This document shows positions 12,500 through 22,293 of a stretch of DNA of 64,000 nucleotides, one piece after another. Origin of the DNA: Moringa oleifera. Lineage: Eukaryota; Streptophyta; Magnoliopsida; Brassicales; Moringaceae. The stretch lies in assembly GCA_021397835.1 (NCBI GenBank), contig JAJFZO010000191.1, positions 6,453,001-6,517,000 on the forward strand, read 5' to 3'. Every line of letters starts with the position of its first letter. Positions within the stretch are counted from its first letter, which is position 1. The notes beneath the pieces were generated by a model that did not search any database, was not told the DNA's origin, and was given only the letters and a program-made list of their open reading frames with translations. A program made the position numbers and the translations under genes.

Positions 12500-14030
12500 T
12501 AGGAAAATTAGGAAGTAGAGTTTGAAATCCTTGTAAAAGGCCTCAAAAGCTTAGAATACCACTATGTTCTTAAGTTAGAGTTGCCTACCTCTAACAGTTA
12601 AGCAAAGTAAAAGGCACTATTTGTAAGCTTGCGATTGACAAGAGAATTACAAATAAGTGAAGTAAAAGTTAATAGTGACTCTCAATGGGTTGTGAAGTAG
12701 GTGCTACGAGAATATAAAGCTAGAGAAGAGCGCATGCTTAAGTATCTGAAATAGGTCAAAGAGATGGCCTAAGGATTTGAAAAGTTTAACATCGGCTAAG
12801 TTTAGAGGGAGGAAGGCGTTCAAGCAAATGCTCTGTAGTAGCTATAAAAATCGACTTTGCTAGAAAGGTGAAAATCGAAATGTTGAAATCATCGAGCGTG
12901 GATAAGCCCATCGTCATGCCAGTAGATACGTGAGAGAACTGGATGACATATTTTCATTGATTCTTGAAGATGAAAAACTTCCTAGGATAAAGTGGAGGCC
13001 AAAAAGATGCATGCCCACTCAACTTGGTTTTTGTTGATGGAATAACAACTCTACAAAGGATCTTTCCCTCTCCTACTACTTTTCTCTTTGGCCCTAAAAG
13101 AGCGAAAGTATATCTTGACTAAGGTGCTCAAGGGGTGTGCGGCTTATATATTAACGCACATTTTTTGACGTATAAGATACTTATACAAGGATATTATTGG
13201 CCTACCTTTAAAGAGGATGTAAGCAAATATGTGGAAAGGGTCAAAATTTGCACCATTAGTGAATGTCCCCACCATGTTAATCAACTCGATGATGCTCCCA
13301 TGGTAGTTCGCTTAATGGGAAATGGATTTGCTTGGACCATTCCTAATGACCACTAGACAAAAAAAGTTTATGATGGTAACCATTAACTACTTTATAAAAT
13401 GGATAAAGACTGAAGGGATATCAATTATCACCACCCATACAATATGGGATTTCATTTGAAAATCCATTATATGTTGTTTTGGCATCCCTAGAGCAATCAT
13501 CATTAATGATGAGACTCAATTTCAAGTTACCAAATTTGTCAAGAATATTGAGAAATTGCAATTGAACTAAGTTTCAACTCGATAGGACACCCATAGGCTA
13601 ATGGTCAAGTAGAGTGACAAATAGAACAATCTTACAAGCCCTTAAGACAAAAGTTAATGGTGCAAAAAAGGTCTGGGCAGAAGAACTTCACAACATCTTA
13701 TGGGCATATTGAACCACAAGTGGAACAGTGATAGGAAAAACTTTGTTTTTCCTTACCTTTGGCACCAAAGCGGTTATGCCAGTCGAGATAAGGATGAATT
13801 CATACTGCATACAAACCTACAGAGCCATAAAAGGAAAGCTACGAAAAGTCAAAAGGTCAAGGTTGGAAGAGGCAAGCCATGAAAGCCTAAAAGGTAAACT
13901 ATGAAGGGCTAAATGGTAAGAATAGTAAAGGGCAAGCTATAAAAGCTTAAAAAGCAAATGAAAAAGGGCAAAAGAGCCATAAAAACCAAGTTATGATGGG
14001 CTAAGGATGAGGCCAAAAGAATCAAGCCAT
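12500..14030 (+). mobile_element. Second Ty3/gypsy fragment (RNase H and integrase), heavily decayed
   Basis: At 12660-12840 the frame resembles a chromovirus/Tat-type RNase H: a KQVLREYKAREERMLKYL stretch with stops, then an EGVQANAL-like end. Integrase follows: 13135-13356 has KILIQGYYWPTFKEDV and a degraded zinc pair, and 13330-13720 has a FIKWIKTEGIS-like part, then NRTILQALKTKVNGAKKVWAEELHNILWAY in broken form, and last a LTFGTKAVMPVE stretch at about 13750-13790. No gag, protease or reverse transcriptase was found before it. It directly abuts the Athila LTR side, so one of the two probably inserted into the other. Confidence 0.75.
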
Positions 14031-14040
14031 GAAGACATTG
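13800..14040 (+). repeat. Degenerate purine-rich tandem repeat after the integrase
   Basis: A loose repeat of AAAGGGCAAG / GCCATGAAAGCC-like words recurs many times with a spacing of about 20-40 bases. Such satellite-like stretches are known in the 3' untranslated parts of Tat/Ogre-type elements, which fits the integrase just before it. The unit is too diverged to give a clean period. Confidence 0.5.
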
Positions 14041-14413
14041 GAAGAAAGATGCGTCAAAAAAAAAAAAAAAGCCTAGTCAAGCCAAAGTTAGGTTATAATT
14101 TCCAAAGTTAAGTCAAAGGCAAAAAGAATTCGAAGAAATAAGCAATGGCAAGAGAAAGAGACGTTTTCATTAAACAGAGCTTACAAAGAGTTTGAAACCA
14201 AAAAAGTTCTAAAACGAAAGAAACGATGAAGCTCTTTAAGAGTTATTAAAAGAGACTCTCCCTATGGACAGTTTACCTACTAAAGCATTAGCAGTAATCG
14301 CCTTTTCTTCATCCATCAAATTAATAAACGAAGTGTCTCATTTAGGATGGGTCCCTAGCAGCTTCCTCTTAATATCTTAGAGATCTGTCATACAGGTGTC
14401 ATTAGCAAAGGTC

Positions 14414-15430
14414 TGTTACCCTTTTAAATAGTAACCAAAAGGGAGATGAATTGGGTATTTTTAATTTTCTTTTCATAACTTGACAAATAGAATTTATCTA
14501 GGCAAATATTCAATAATATAAAGCAAACAATGAAGTTATACGTGTAATAAATAGTAAAAAAAAAGGGCAAGAGAGGAAGCACAAGATTTATGTGGTTTGG
14601 CTAAACCTTGCCTTCATCCACGACCTCAAGTCTCCGCTTGAAGATTTTACTACTTGACTTTCTTGCAAACACTTCTTAGCTATTCCCTTACCAAGATTGA
14701 ATACAACAAGTTGTACCCACACCTTTATACCTAAATCTCACCAAAAAAAGATAGCTTTAAAAGCTAATGAACTCTCATAAGAATGGATCTAGTACAAAAA
14801 AGATCATAATAGACTACTTTGCTCAAAGATGAGTGATTTCAAGAGAGATTACTAGAGAGTTGTGTTTTTGAATTAAAAAAAAAAGATATTTATGCCTAGA
14901 TCTAAAAATATAGTTATTGCATTCAAAATCATAAATTTTAAAATCCCAAATCAATAGTACCATTTGACAACTGATAGTACTGCTTAATTGATTTGAACTC
15001 AAAAATTTAACTTAATTGATAGTATCGGACCCCAATGCCTTGAAGGTCTAGTAGCTCAAGTGGTAGTGCCTCTAGTCTTCTGGCAGTATTAGTCACTAGT
15101 AGTACTAGTAAAGGAGCGATTCTATCAGACTATTGTGCCTTAAAGATGTAGTAGGTCAAGTGGTAGTGCCTATAACTTCCTGGCAATGTCGATAAATGGT
15201 AGTGACTAGTAGTACCATATGACTAAAAGAGGCAGTGGGTCTAGTGGTAGTGCCTGTGATTTTTTGGTAATGTCGGCCATCAGAAGTACCAGACTTATAT
15301 GTCTCAAAAGGTAGTAGGTCTAATGGTAACGTTGGTCCTCTCTTGGTGATACCAGTCAGTGGTAATGTCGTTTCTCTCTCTCACTTATGCCTTCATGCTA
15401 TTCTGTCGTTAGACTTCAATCCTAATTTTT
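14414..15430 (+). repeat. LTR-like segment, relative of the solo LTR at 58750
   Basis: It starts TGTTACC and its first 60 bases align word by word with the start of the segment at 58750 (TGTT, an AACC-AA/GAGGGAG block, a TTGGGTATTTTTAA / TTGTGTATTTTTAA stretch). It also has the phrase near 14590-14630 about a GTGGTTTGGCTAA word, common in plant LTRs, and a GGTAGT-rich middle. The right end is not clear. No coding region goes with it. Confidence 0.5.
15040..15375 (+). repeat. Degenerate repeats of about 100 bp rich in GGTAGTGCC / AGTACCA
   Basis: Three to four units each contain a GTAGTAGGTC-like word, then GGTAGTGCC, a TTCCTGGCAATGTCG-like word and a short AGTACCA word. A similar GGTATCAC-rich array lies at 59100-59460 inside the related LTR. 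Confidence 0.6.
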
Positions 15431-15769
15431 TTAAAATGTATTTTATTCAGTTAAGATCAATTTGAAAGCTTTCTTAAAAATCGTTTGAATGGAACCCATT
15501 AAAATCATTTGTTTCTAAGTTCAAAGTCTTAAACGGGAAAATGCATGAAGTGTATGTATGATTTCTTATCTAATAGAGCAAAATTGTTTTTTACATATTA
15601 AAGCCTGATCCTATCTAGGATCTAGTTTGCTATTTCTTCACATAGATCCTTATGCTTGCTTCTTGGCCTCACATTTGATATCCTTGAGTTTAATCATGCT
15701 ACACAATTAGCAACTTCATTATATCATGCATACTCATTGTTATCATCAAAATCTGAGCCATTTATTGCT

Positions 15770-16060
15770 TATAGGCATCATGGAGCTAACAAGGCCTCTT
15801 TTTCCTTTAAGAATGCCTCTTTTTCCTTTGAGAAGCCCTTTTTTTCCTTTGAGAAGGCCTCAAACTCCTTAAAGACCTCGATCACTTTGTGGTAAGCAAC
15901 CATTAAATGGGAGTCAAAATCTACCTTAACTGTAGCCAAATCCTTCTCCGCATTGGCAAGGTGGGCCTTGAGAAGCTCGACCTCTTTTACTTTTGATGAT
16001 TCTTCTTTCGTTAAAGCAGTATTATGTTTAAAGGCATGATTTCGCTCGATGTTGACTCAC
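15770..16060 (-). pseudogene. Coiled-coil ORF remnant, probably of a plant gypsy-type transposon
   Basis: Read on the minus strand from about 16060 to 15770 the frame is open without a good start and is rich in Glu, Lys, Ala and Leu in a heptad-like spacing: VKEVELLKAHLANAEKDL, then HKVIEVFKEFEAF and three copies of a KEKEAF-type unit. This resembles the coiled-coil proteins annotated as putative gypsy-type transposon proteins in plants. No other domain is visible, so this is inference from composition and neighbourhood. Confidence 0.45.
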
Positions 16061-17496
16061 GAGATTTAAGTGCTTAAGATGTTAAGATCTTGATCTTGCT
16101 TGGAAGTCCATAGTTCAGTGGTCAAAGCCTTACATCTCTTTGCTTCTTAAAGAAAAAATCTTATGGCCCCTGAGCCTTCAATAATGTTTTAAAAAAGAAG
16201 AAGAAATGGGAGTCAATAATAATAAATAAAAAGAAGGAAGAAGAAAAGAGAAAATAAAAAAAAAAAGCTACCTGCCCAAAGAACTAGGAGTGGTTCGATG
16301 CATATCACCAGTGGGGTTAGGTTTTTGGCCATGACAAGGCAAATGGGGTTTGAAAGGCACATATATGTAATTCAAATCCCCTAGTAAGGAACAAATTTTG
16401 ATGCCAAAAGCACCCCAAAACACTTGGTATGGTTGTTGAGGTAGAAAGAACCACTTGAGGTGCTGAAGAAATAAAAAACGAGATCATCAATGGTGGCAAC
16501 AATGTCAAAATTACAACGGTGGAATAAATTGCTCTGATAACGATAGAGTTAACAAGAGTAGAGTTCTGAGGAGCCAGAATTATGACGGTCTCCCTTAAGG
16601 TAGTGCGTCGTAGTGAGTGGCTTTGGACTTCACTATAAGGTACTTTTCTCTTAGCCTTCCCTCTGACAAGGTCAAGGTTCATAGGTAGGGAGTCATCTCT
16701 TCAAAGGAATGACTTGAAATTAAAAGCTATAAAGAAATATCAAAACTAGAACCATTGAAAGATGGGGTTGCAAAGAGAAAGTAAAAACTGTTAGCAAAAA
16801 TGAAAGAAAGAAAATAAAGCAATAAAAATCCAAAAAAAAAAAAATTGATCTTTGATGACTCTACCTTAGGTTGACGCTTCAAAAGAAAATAAGGATGACT
16901 ACGAAGATGGCGATAAAACTAAGGTAAAATGAAAATGTCTAGGGGTTGTGCTATGGTTTCTAAATGGTGGGCTAGTCATAAATCTCATGTAAGTCAAGAG
17001 CTGGATGATCATGAAGAGCCTCATAGATCTTTTGGTTGTGCAAGTCTAAAAAAAATGGGCTAGAACCTGAGAAATGGATTAAAGCCCCACATACAAAGTG
17101 ACTTTAAGAGACCATCCTAACTAACATAGAAATACTTTCAAATCCAGTGATCCAAGTCATATGGAGGAAGACCAAAAAGGCATGAACTTTCCCTAGGGAC
17201 AAAGAAGTACTAGCCCAACTTGGCTGAAGATTTTAGATAAAATAATTTAGCGAAGGTTTTGACTAGGAAATGGTTTAACCATGAAGCCAAATAACCTATG
17301 ACAAAGTATTAGCTCTTGGGCATTAGTTAGAAAGAAGATTTGTGAAGTAAGTACACAAATCCTAAACAAATTAGGGATAGGGTATCCTAATACCTAATGC
17401 TAAGGCCTACTTTTAAACACAGGGGCAGTATGGGCAAAGATGACATGCCCTCTCCTCAAGTTTTGGGAATAAAAACGGTAATAAAGTCGCTAAAAT
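16061..17496. other. Transposon-derived spacer, no gene recognised
   Basis: AT- and purine-rich sequence between TE remnants. The 121-codon open frame at 16317-16682 on the minus strand has no motif or similarity that I recognise and no support as a gene. Confidence 0.4.
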
Positions 17497-18102
17497 TCTT
17501 ATGTAGCCATGGTCATCCTTAGCTCTTCTTAGGTTCGATTAACTTTTTTTAACATGTTCTCTTTGGGCGCGCTTAGCTAGATGCGTTAAAAGTAAGGGCA
17601 CATTCCCTAGGCAAAGACTTAAGCCATTACTTTGGCACTTCGCCTTCTATGCATTGCCATTGCTTCGTCACCCGTGCATCGTACTACCTGCATCATTATT
17701 TCCACCTTACTATTGTTGGAGTCTTCCTTGGTAAGAGTTTTCTCCCTTACTTGTCCCTTTTCTTTCTCCATCGTACTACGATGGTAGAAGGTTGCGAAAG
17801 CATTGGCCATGACCTTGAAAGAAACGGTAAAGATGGAGAAAGAAAAGGGACAAGTAAAGGGGAAAACTTTTACCAGGGAAGATGCCAACAACAGTAAGGT
17901 GGAAATAATGATGCGTGTAGTATGATGCATGGGTGATGAAGCAACGACAATGAATAGAAGGCAAAGTGCCAAAGTGATGGCTTAAGTCTTTGCTTGGGGA
18001 ACATGCCTTTACTTTTAACGCATCTAGCTAGACGCCCCAAAGAGAACATGTTAAAGAAAATCAAACCTAAGAAGAGCTAAGGATGACCATGGCTGCATAA
18101 GA
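17497..18102. repeat. Long inverted repeat (foldback), arms about 270-276 bp, spacer about 59 bp
   Basis: The left arm at 17497-17772 is the reverse complement of the right arm at 17832-18102, with scattered mismatches and small indels. Outer ends pair TCTTATGTAGCCATGGTCATCC with GGATGACCATGGCTGCATAAGA; inner ends pair CTTTCTCCATC with GATGGAGAAAG. The arms also explain the similar open frames on both strands (17649-17897 and 17776-17964), which are mirror shadows and not genes. An RNA through it would form one long hairpin. It could be a foldback transposon, a pair of head-to-head LTR pieces, or an inverted duplication giving small RNAs. Confidence 0.85.
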
Positions 18103-18275
18103 GGTGACCTAGTCCCAAAGAGCCAAAAAGGACTATGGCTACATGGGTGATAGTAAAGTCTCAGGGAACCCATGGTGACCATAACTGCATAAACGACCAA
18201 GTCCCAAAGAATCCTTGATGATCATGACTGCTTAGGCATTGGCCAAGTTCTAAGGAACACATGATTCCCATGTAA
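18081..18275 (+). repeat. Degenerate tandem repeats of about 45-50 bp
   Basis: Four units share an ATGACCATGGCTGCATAAG-like word followed by a GACCAAGTCCCAAAGA-like word (starting near 18083, 18130, 18172 and 18217). The first unit overlaps the end of the inverted repeat's right arm, so that arm contains one unit of this array. Such short arrays occur in Ty3/gypsy LTRs. Confidence 0.6.
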
Positions 18276-18640
18276 GCGACTGCCAAGTATAAAGACAACA
18301 CCTTTACATTCGACTAAGGATTTAGCTAGGGTCCTAAAGTCACGTTAAAGGATGAACAAGTGGGTATACATATATAAACATGATCATAAAGGCCAAAACC
18401 CCATGGTCATGCCCAAAAAATGCACTAGAGATCAAGCCTATATGGATAAGACCATAGAATACCAAAAAGATACAACAAAAAGCCTGAAGATATCTAGGCC
18501 AATGAACAACCAATACCAGAGAAGCCTTTTAAGGGGCCCAAGAGGATTGACACTAGTTGATGATGACAAAGATATGATAGCACTTGTCAGAAAAATTAAG
18601 ATGATAAAAGCTCATAAATGGAAAATCAAATCATTTTATA

Positions 18641-19560
18641 TGTAAGGCGTGTGCTGAATACGAAGTGACAAGCGATGGAAGGTTAGCTCGAATAAAATAG
18701 TAGTAACATATTCGTAAGCCAACTCGATCGATCGGTTCACTAGCAGACTCAACCAACGTGTCCACTACCTTTAGACCCAATCGACCCAATCGTAAAGAGA
18801 CTTAAGCAGTCCATAAGGAAACTCGACTAATCTGAAAGCAAGCTTAATTGACCCGACCACTAATGGGCCCGACCTAGTCAGCATGAGGACTCAATTGGCC
18901 TGTCCATTAGATGGCTACATGGTTAGGCCTACAAAAGGCAGTAAATCACATCATTAAGGTGTTAATGGTAAGATTAGTGACTAGTGAGCCAATGATAAGA
19001 AGGCGGACCACATTCACTCCTTCACATCAAAATACACCAACAGACTCTTTCAACTAAATGAGTAATAGACTTTTGATTTAGCCAAGTTCCCTTAGGGCCT
19101 TAACATTTAAAACTGGCTCTTCATCGTGAGATCAAACATCTCAACACATTCTCCCATAATATGGGTCTATGTTAAAAGGGTGACAACACAAAAGAGACTA
19201 GTGTCAATTGTGTCAAAGTAGTGAAGCGACCGCCTATCAATAGGGTTCAACCAGAAGGTAATCATTACCATCGAGGTCTTATAATAGATGTCGATCAAAT
19301 CATAAGAGAACCTATAATCTGCACTATCGTAAAGATAAGTCATGTCTTACCTACCAAGGTTAAGTCAAAATCTACAAAGATGAAATGACAAACATACACC
19401 CCTAACACATCTATAAAAGAAGGCTTAAGGCATGATTCAAACAAGTTCTAATCCACTAAAACTCTACTAACATTTTTACAAACTTAAGTGTCAGAAGGTA
19501 CCCTAGCTAATAGTGATGCCCCTAATTGTTCTTTCACCTTTCAGGTTCCCACATCACACA
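18641..19560 (+). repeat. LTR-like segment with a TATA box, probably Tat-type Ty3/gypsy
   Basis: A TG start at 18641, a TATA box in TCTATAAAAGAAGG (about 19410) and, 70-150 bases on, the phrase AACTTAAGTGTCAGAAGGTACC followed by a TTTCAGGTTCCC word match the usual promoter and R/U5 layout of Tat/Ogre-like LTRs. Borders are approximate. Confidence 0.5.
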
Positions 19561-20650
19561 TTTCGCTTGGGGATTTCCATACACGTGTTGCAATCCTAGC
19601 GCCTATTACTTTTTGGTAGCATTACCTTTAGTAACTACTATGCTAGGAGACTTCTCTGTCAAAAAAGGTGAAGAACATGAAGGAAACAAAGGAGGAAAAG
19701 TGGGTGGCATTAATGGATTACAATGAGTAAGTCATTGCGTAAAGCTATGAGCTACAAACATAAGTTTAATGTTTATATGCTTATCCATGTCTATCAGAGC
19801 ATGATTGTAAAGGGCATTTGAAATCTCTTTATTATAAAGATAAAAAAGGTTAGGGTCAGACCTACCTAAGTAAGGTTGAGAAGACCAAACATACTGACTC
19901 TTATAATTACTCTGCTAGTAAAAGAAGAAATAACTTATGCTTCCACTAATTTAATTTATAGGGAATGAGACTAAAAATAGACCTCTTAGCCTAAGCCACA
20001 AAGGAATGCCAACCTTCATATTTGAATGAAGACTTTAAAAAAAAAAAAGTTTAGTGAATACATCTAAGGAAAAGTGGTCAAAATTGGTTGATACCATGGC
20101 TCTTCTATAAGCCATTATTAAATACCAGCTTCTAGTATTAAGTTGGCTAAAGGAGATATTATAAAAAGAAAAAAGGTCCTAGAAAAATTATAAGTAAAGT
20201 ATTCTAATCTTTGTAACTAAAGCTTCCTCATAGACACAAAGGCATTAAAAGGCAGGACTGTATGCTTTATTTGTCGAAGATGATGAATAAAGAGAAATAA
20301 ACTCTCTTATCATCTTTTCATAGCTAATTGAGTTCAAATGGTGAGTTGTGAAGCTGAAGAAACTAAATAAACATTAAAAAAGGACAATTTCCTAACAAAA
20401 AAAATGATAAAGGTAAAGATGAAGTATCCGAGAAAAGGTAAAAATGGTATTTATAAAAAACAAAAATAAAAAAACACCAATCCACGATCACTAAGTACCA
20501 AAAAGAGGTCAAATAGAAAAGTGAGAAAAAACAGGTAATTAATCTCACACCATATGAAAGGATATCAAATACAATACATGGAAAATGAGGTAATTAATTA
20601 TGCAATTGACAGAAAAGGCCTACCATAAAACACAGAAAAACCACATGGAA
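19561..20650. other. Transposon-derived spacer, no gene recognised
   Basis: This may be the start of an internal region behind the LTR-like segment, but no gag, protease or other domain is readable on either strand. Confidence 0.4.
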
Positions 20651-21592
20651 GGAAAGTTACTCGATGGTTTTAACACACCAAAACGAAGTCATGAAATGGT
20701 TGATGACTTTAAGAACCAAGAAGGGGTTATCGAGCTATTTTTGAACTAACAAGTTGCCATGGAGTCAGGCTTTTCTTTAAAGATGCAATTAAATTTTTTG
20801 TCAACTACTAAAGCTAAGGCAAGGTTAGCAAGTTATTGTTGTCTCCATTAAGCAAAGTGGCGTCAGCAAGGCATTAAGCAATCCACAAGCCAACACGTAA
20901 GGAACATATAGCTCTCATGAGCACCACTAAAGGTTGACTTACTCTGCTAATCATAAAATAACTCTCTTTACCCCTTTAACCAAAATACATCGTAAGTGGC
21001 ATCTCTAACTAAAAGTGGTGGGGCTTTGACATGGATTAACATGGCTAGCTAGAATAGCATAATATAAAGCCCATGCTGGCGTAAGAAGAAAAAAAATTAA
21101 CCACATGAAGGAAGCCATTCTTAAAGGGAGGTTGATCAACATCGAATGATGTTAGTGTTACAGAAAGACTAGAAAGTGTCATCATATCAAGTTTTCATGT
21201 GCCAACGTTCTTGATCCATCATGTATCAGTATCATAGACTATGAGTTATCATCATACTAAGTTACGAGGTACCATATAAAAAGAAAAATGATACTTTGAA
21301 AGAGAGAGTGTTAAGCGACTAAGCCATTGGAGACTCGACTTCGAGAAGATCTTAAAAAGTCAACTCTAATAACTAGAATATGACAATCTTACTGTGCTCA
21401 AATTACTATGATGCCCTTGACAAACATATATAAAAGGATATTTTTTCTCTAACTTGAGCATAAGAGGATACCCCAATGACTTAGCAATATCCCTTAACCT
21501 TTGGTTTCTTGTAGATTCCCTCCATCAACATCACAAGCTTAAAAGATCACCTTTCATCTGTCTCCATCTTATCCCCAGTTATTTTGAGATAG
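20651..21592 (+). repeat. Second LTR-like end, related to 18641-19560
   Basis: At 21426-21436 is a TATA box (ATATATAAAAGG). It is followed by AACTTGAGCATAAGAGGATACC and a TTTCTTGTAGATTCCC word, the same order and spacing as in the segment ending near 19560, though diverged. The left border is not visible. The right end falls at or just before 21594, where similarity to the small membrane-protein gene begins. Confidence 0.45.
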
Positions 21593-21593
21593 C

Positions 21594-22215
21594 ATCAACT
21601 ATCAAACATGCTATGCATAATATGACAATAGCTTGCATGTTTAGTCATCGAAAAGGAAAATTTTGGGAGAGGACTGGCTCAACAAGATGATTTGCATAAC
21701 TATAATGATATATTGCACCTGAAAATTGTGATGGCGGCATTTTGACCCATCAAGATAGCATTTTGCCCTAAGCCATCTTCTCTATATCTTCCATCTGATT
21801 CCATTATCTGCCTCTTCCTCGACATTACCTTTTTTCATTGCTTAATCGCATTCCTTTGTTACTGATTGTCGTCACAACGTGCCTTATGGCAGCTAAACTT
21901 AGATTTTGCACGCCAAATTATTAAGGACATCATTTTATGGTGTTAGGCATAACAATTTTATTGCTTAATGACTTGCTTGACAAGATGGGATTAAAAAATA
22001 AATTAGTTAGTATGAAAGCATGAAGAATTAGATTGCTGTATCCAAATATATATAATATGTGGATTTTGATTATATGGGAGGAGTGATGCCTTCTATTTCT
22101 ATTCTTAAGAGTTAAGGCTCTGTAATGCTTTAAATCTCTAATGAAAAACAATTGAAGGTCCGTCTTATTCTTTAAAATATGATTCAAAGTACAGAGACAT
22201 CCACTAATAAATATT
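21594..22215 (-). pseudogene. Pseudogene copy of the small membrane-protein gene at 26849-27310
   Basis: 21594-21911 aligns with 26812-27165 in the same orientation, including the shared words GATATATTGCACCTGAAAATT / AATATATCGCACCTGAAAATT and the stretch around GACCCATCAAGATAGC. That covers the 3' untranslated end and the conserved C-terminal half. A deletion of about 22 bases after GGACTGG shifts the frame, and further changes remove most of the rest. Near 22163-22215 the upstream part matches again (GGTCC, then ATATGATTCAAAGTA) to about 27570-27625, that is, the promoter side of the intact gene. The region between has diverged. It is a dead duplicate. Confidence 0.8.
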
Positions 22216-22293
22216 AGTATTGTGTCATGAGTTGTGAGGAAATATTATTGTCTGTAATATTATTTAATGGGTAGTTGAGTCAATGCGGAGGAT

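Noticed and set aside
16317..16682. A 121-codon minus-strand frame
   Set aside because: No motif, no similarity that I recognise, and it lies in decayed transposon sequence.
17619..17972. Overlapping similar open frames on both strands
   Set aside because: They are the mirror images of the two arms of the inverted repeat at 17497-18102 and have no domain.
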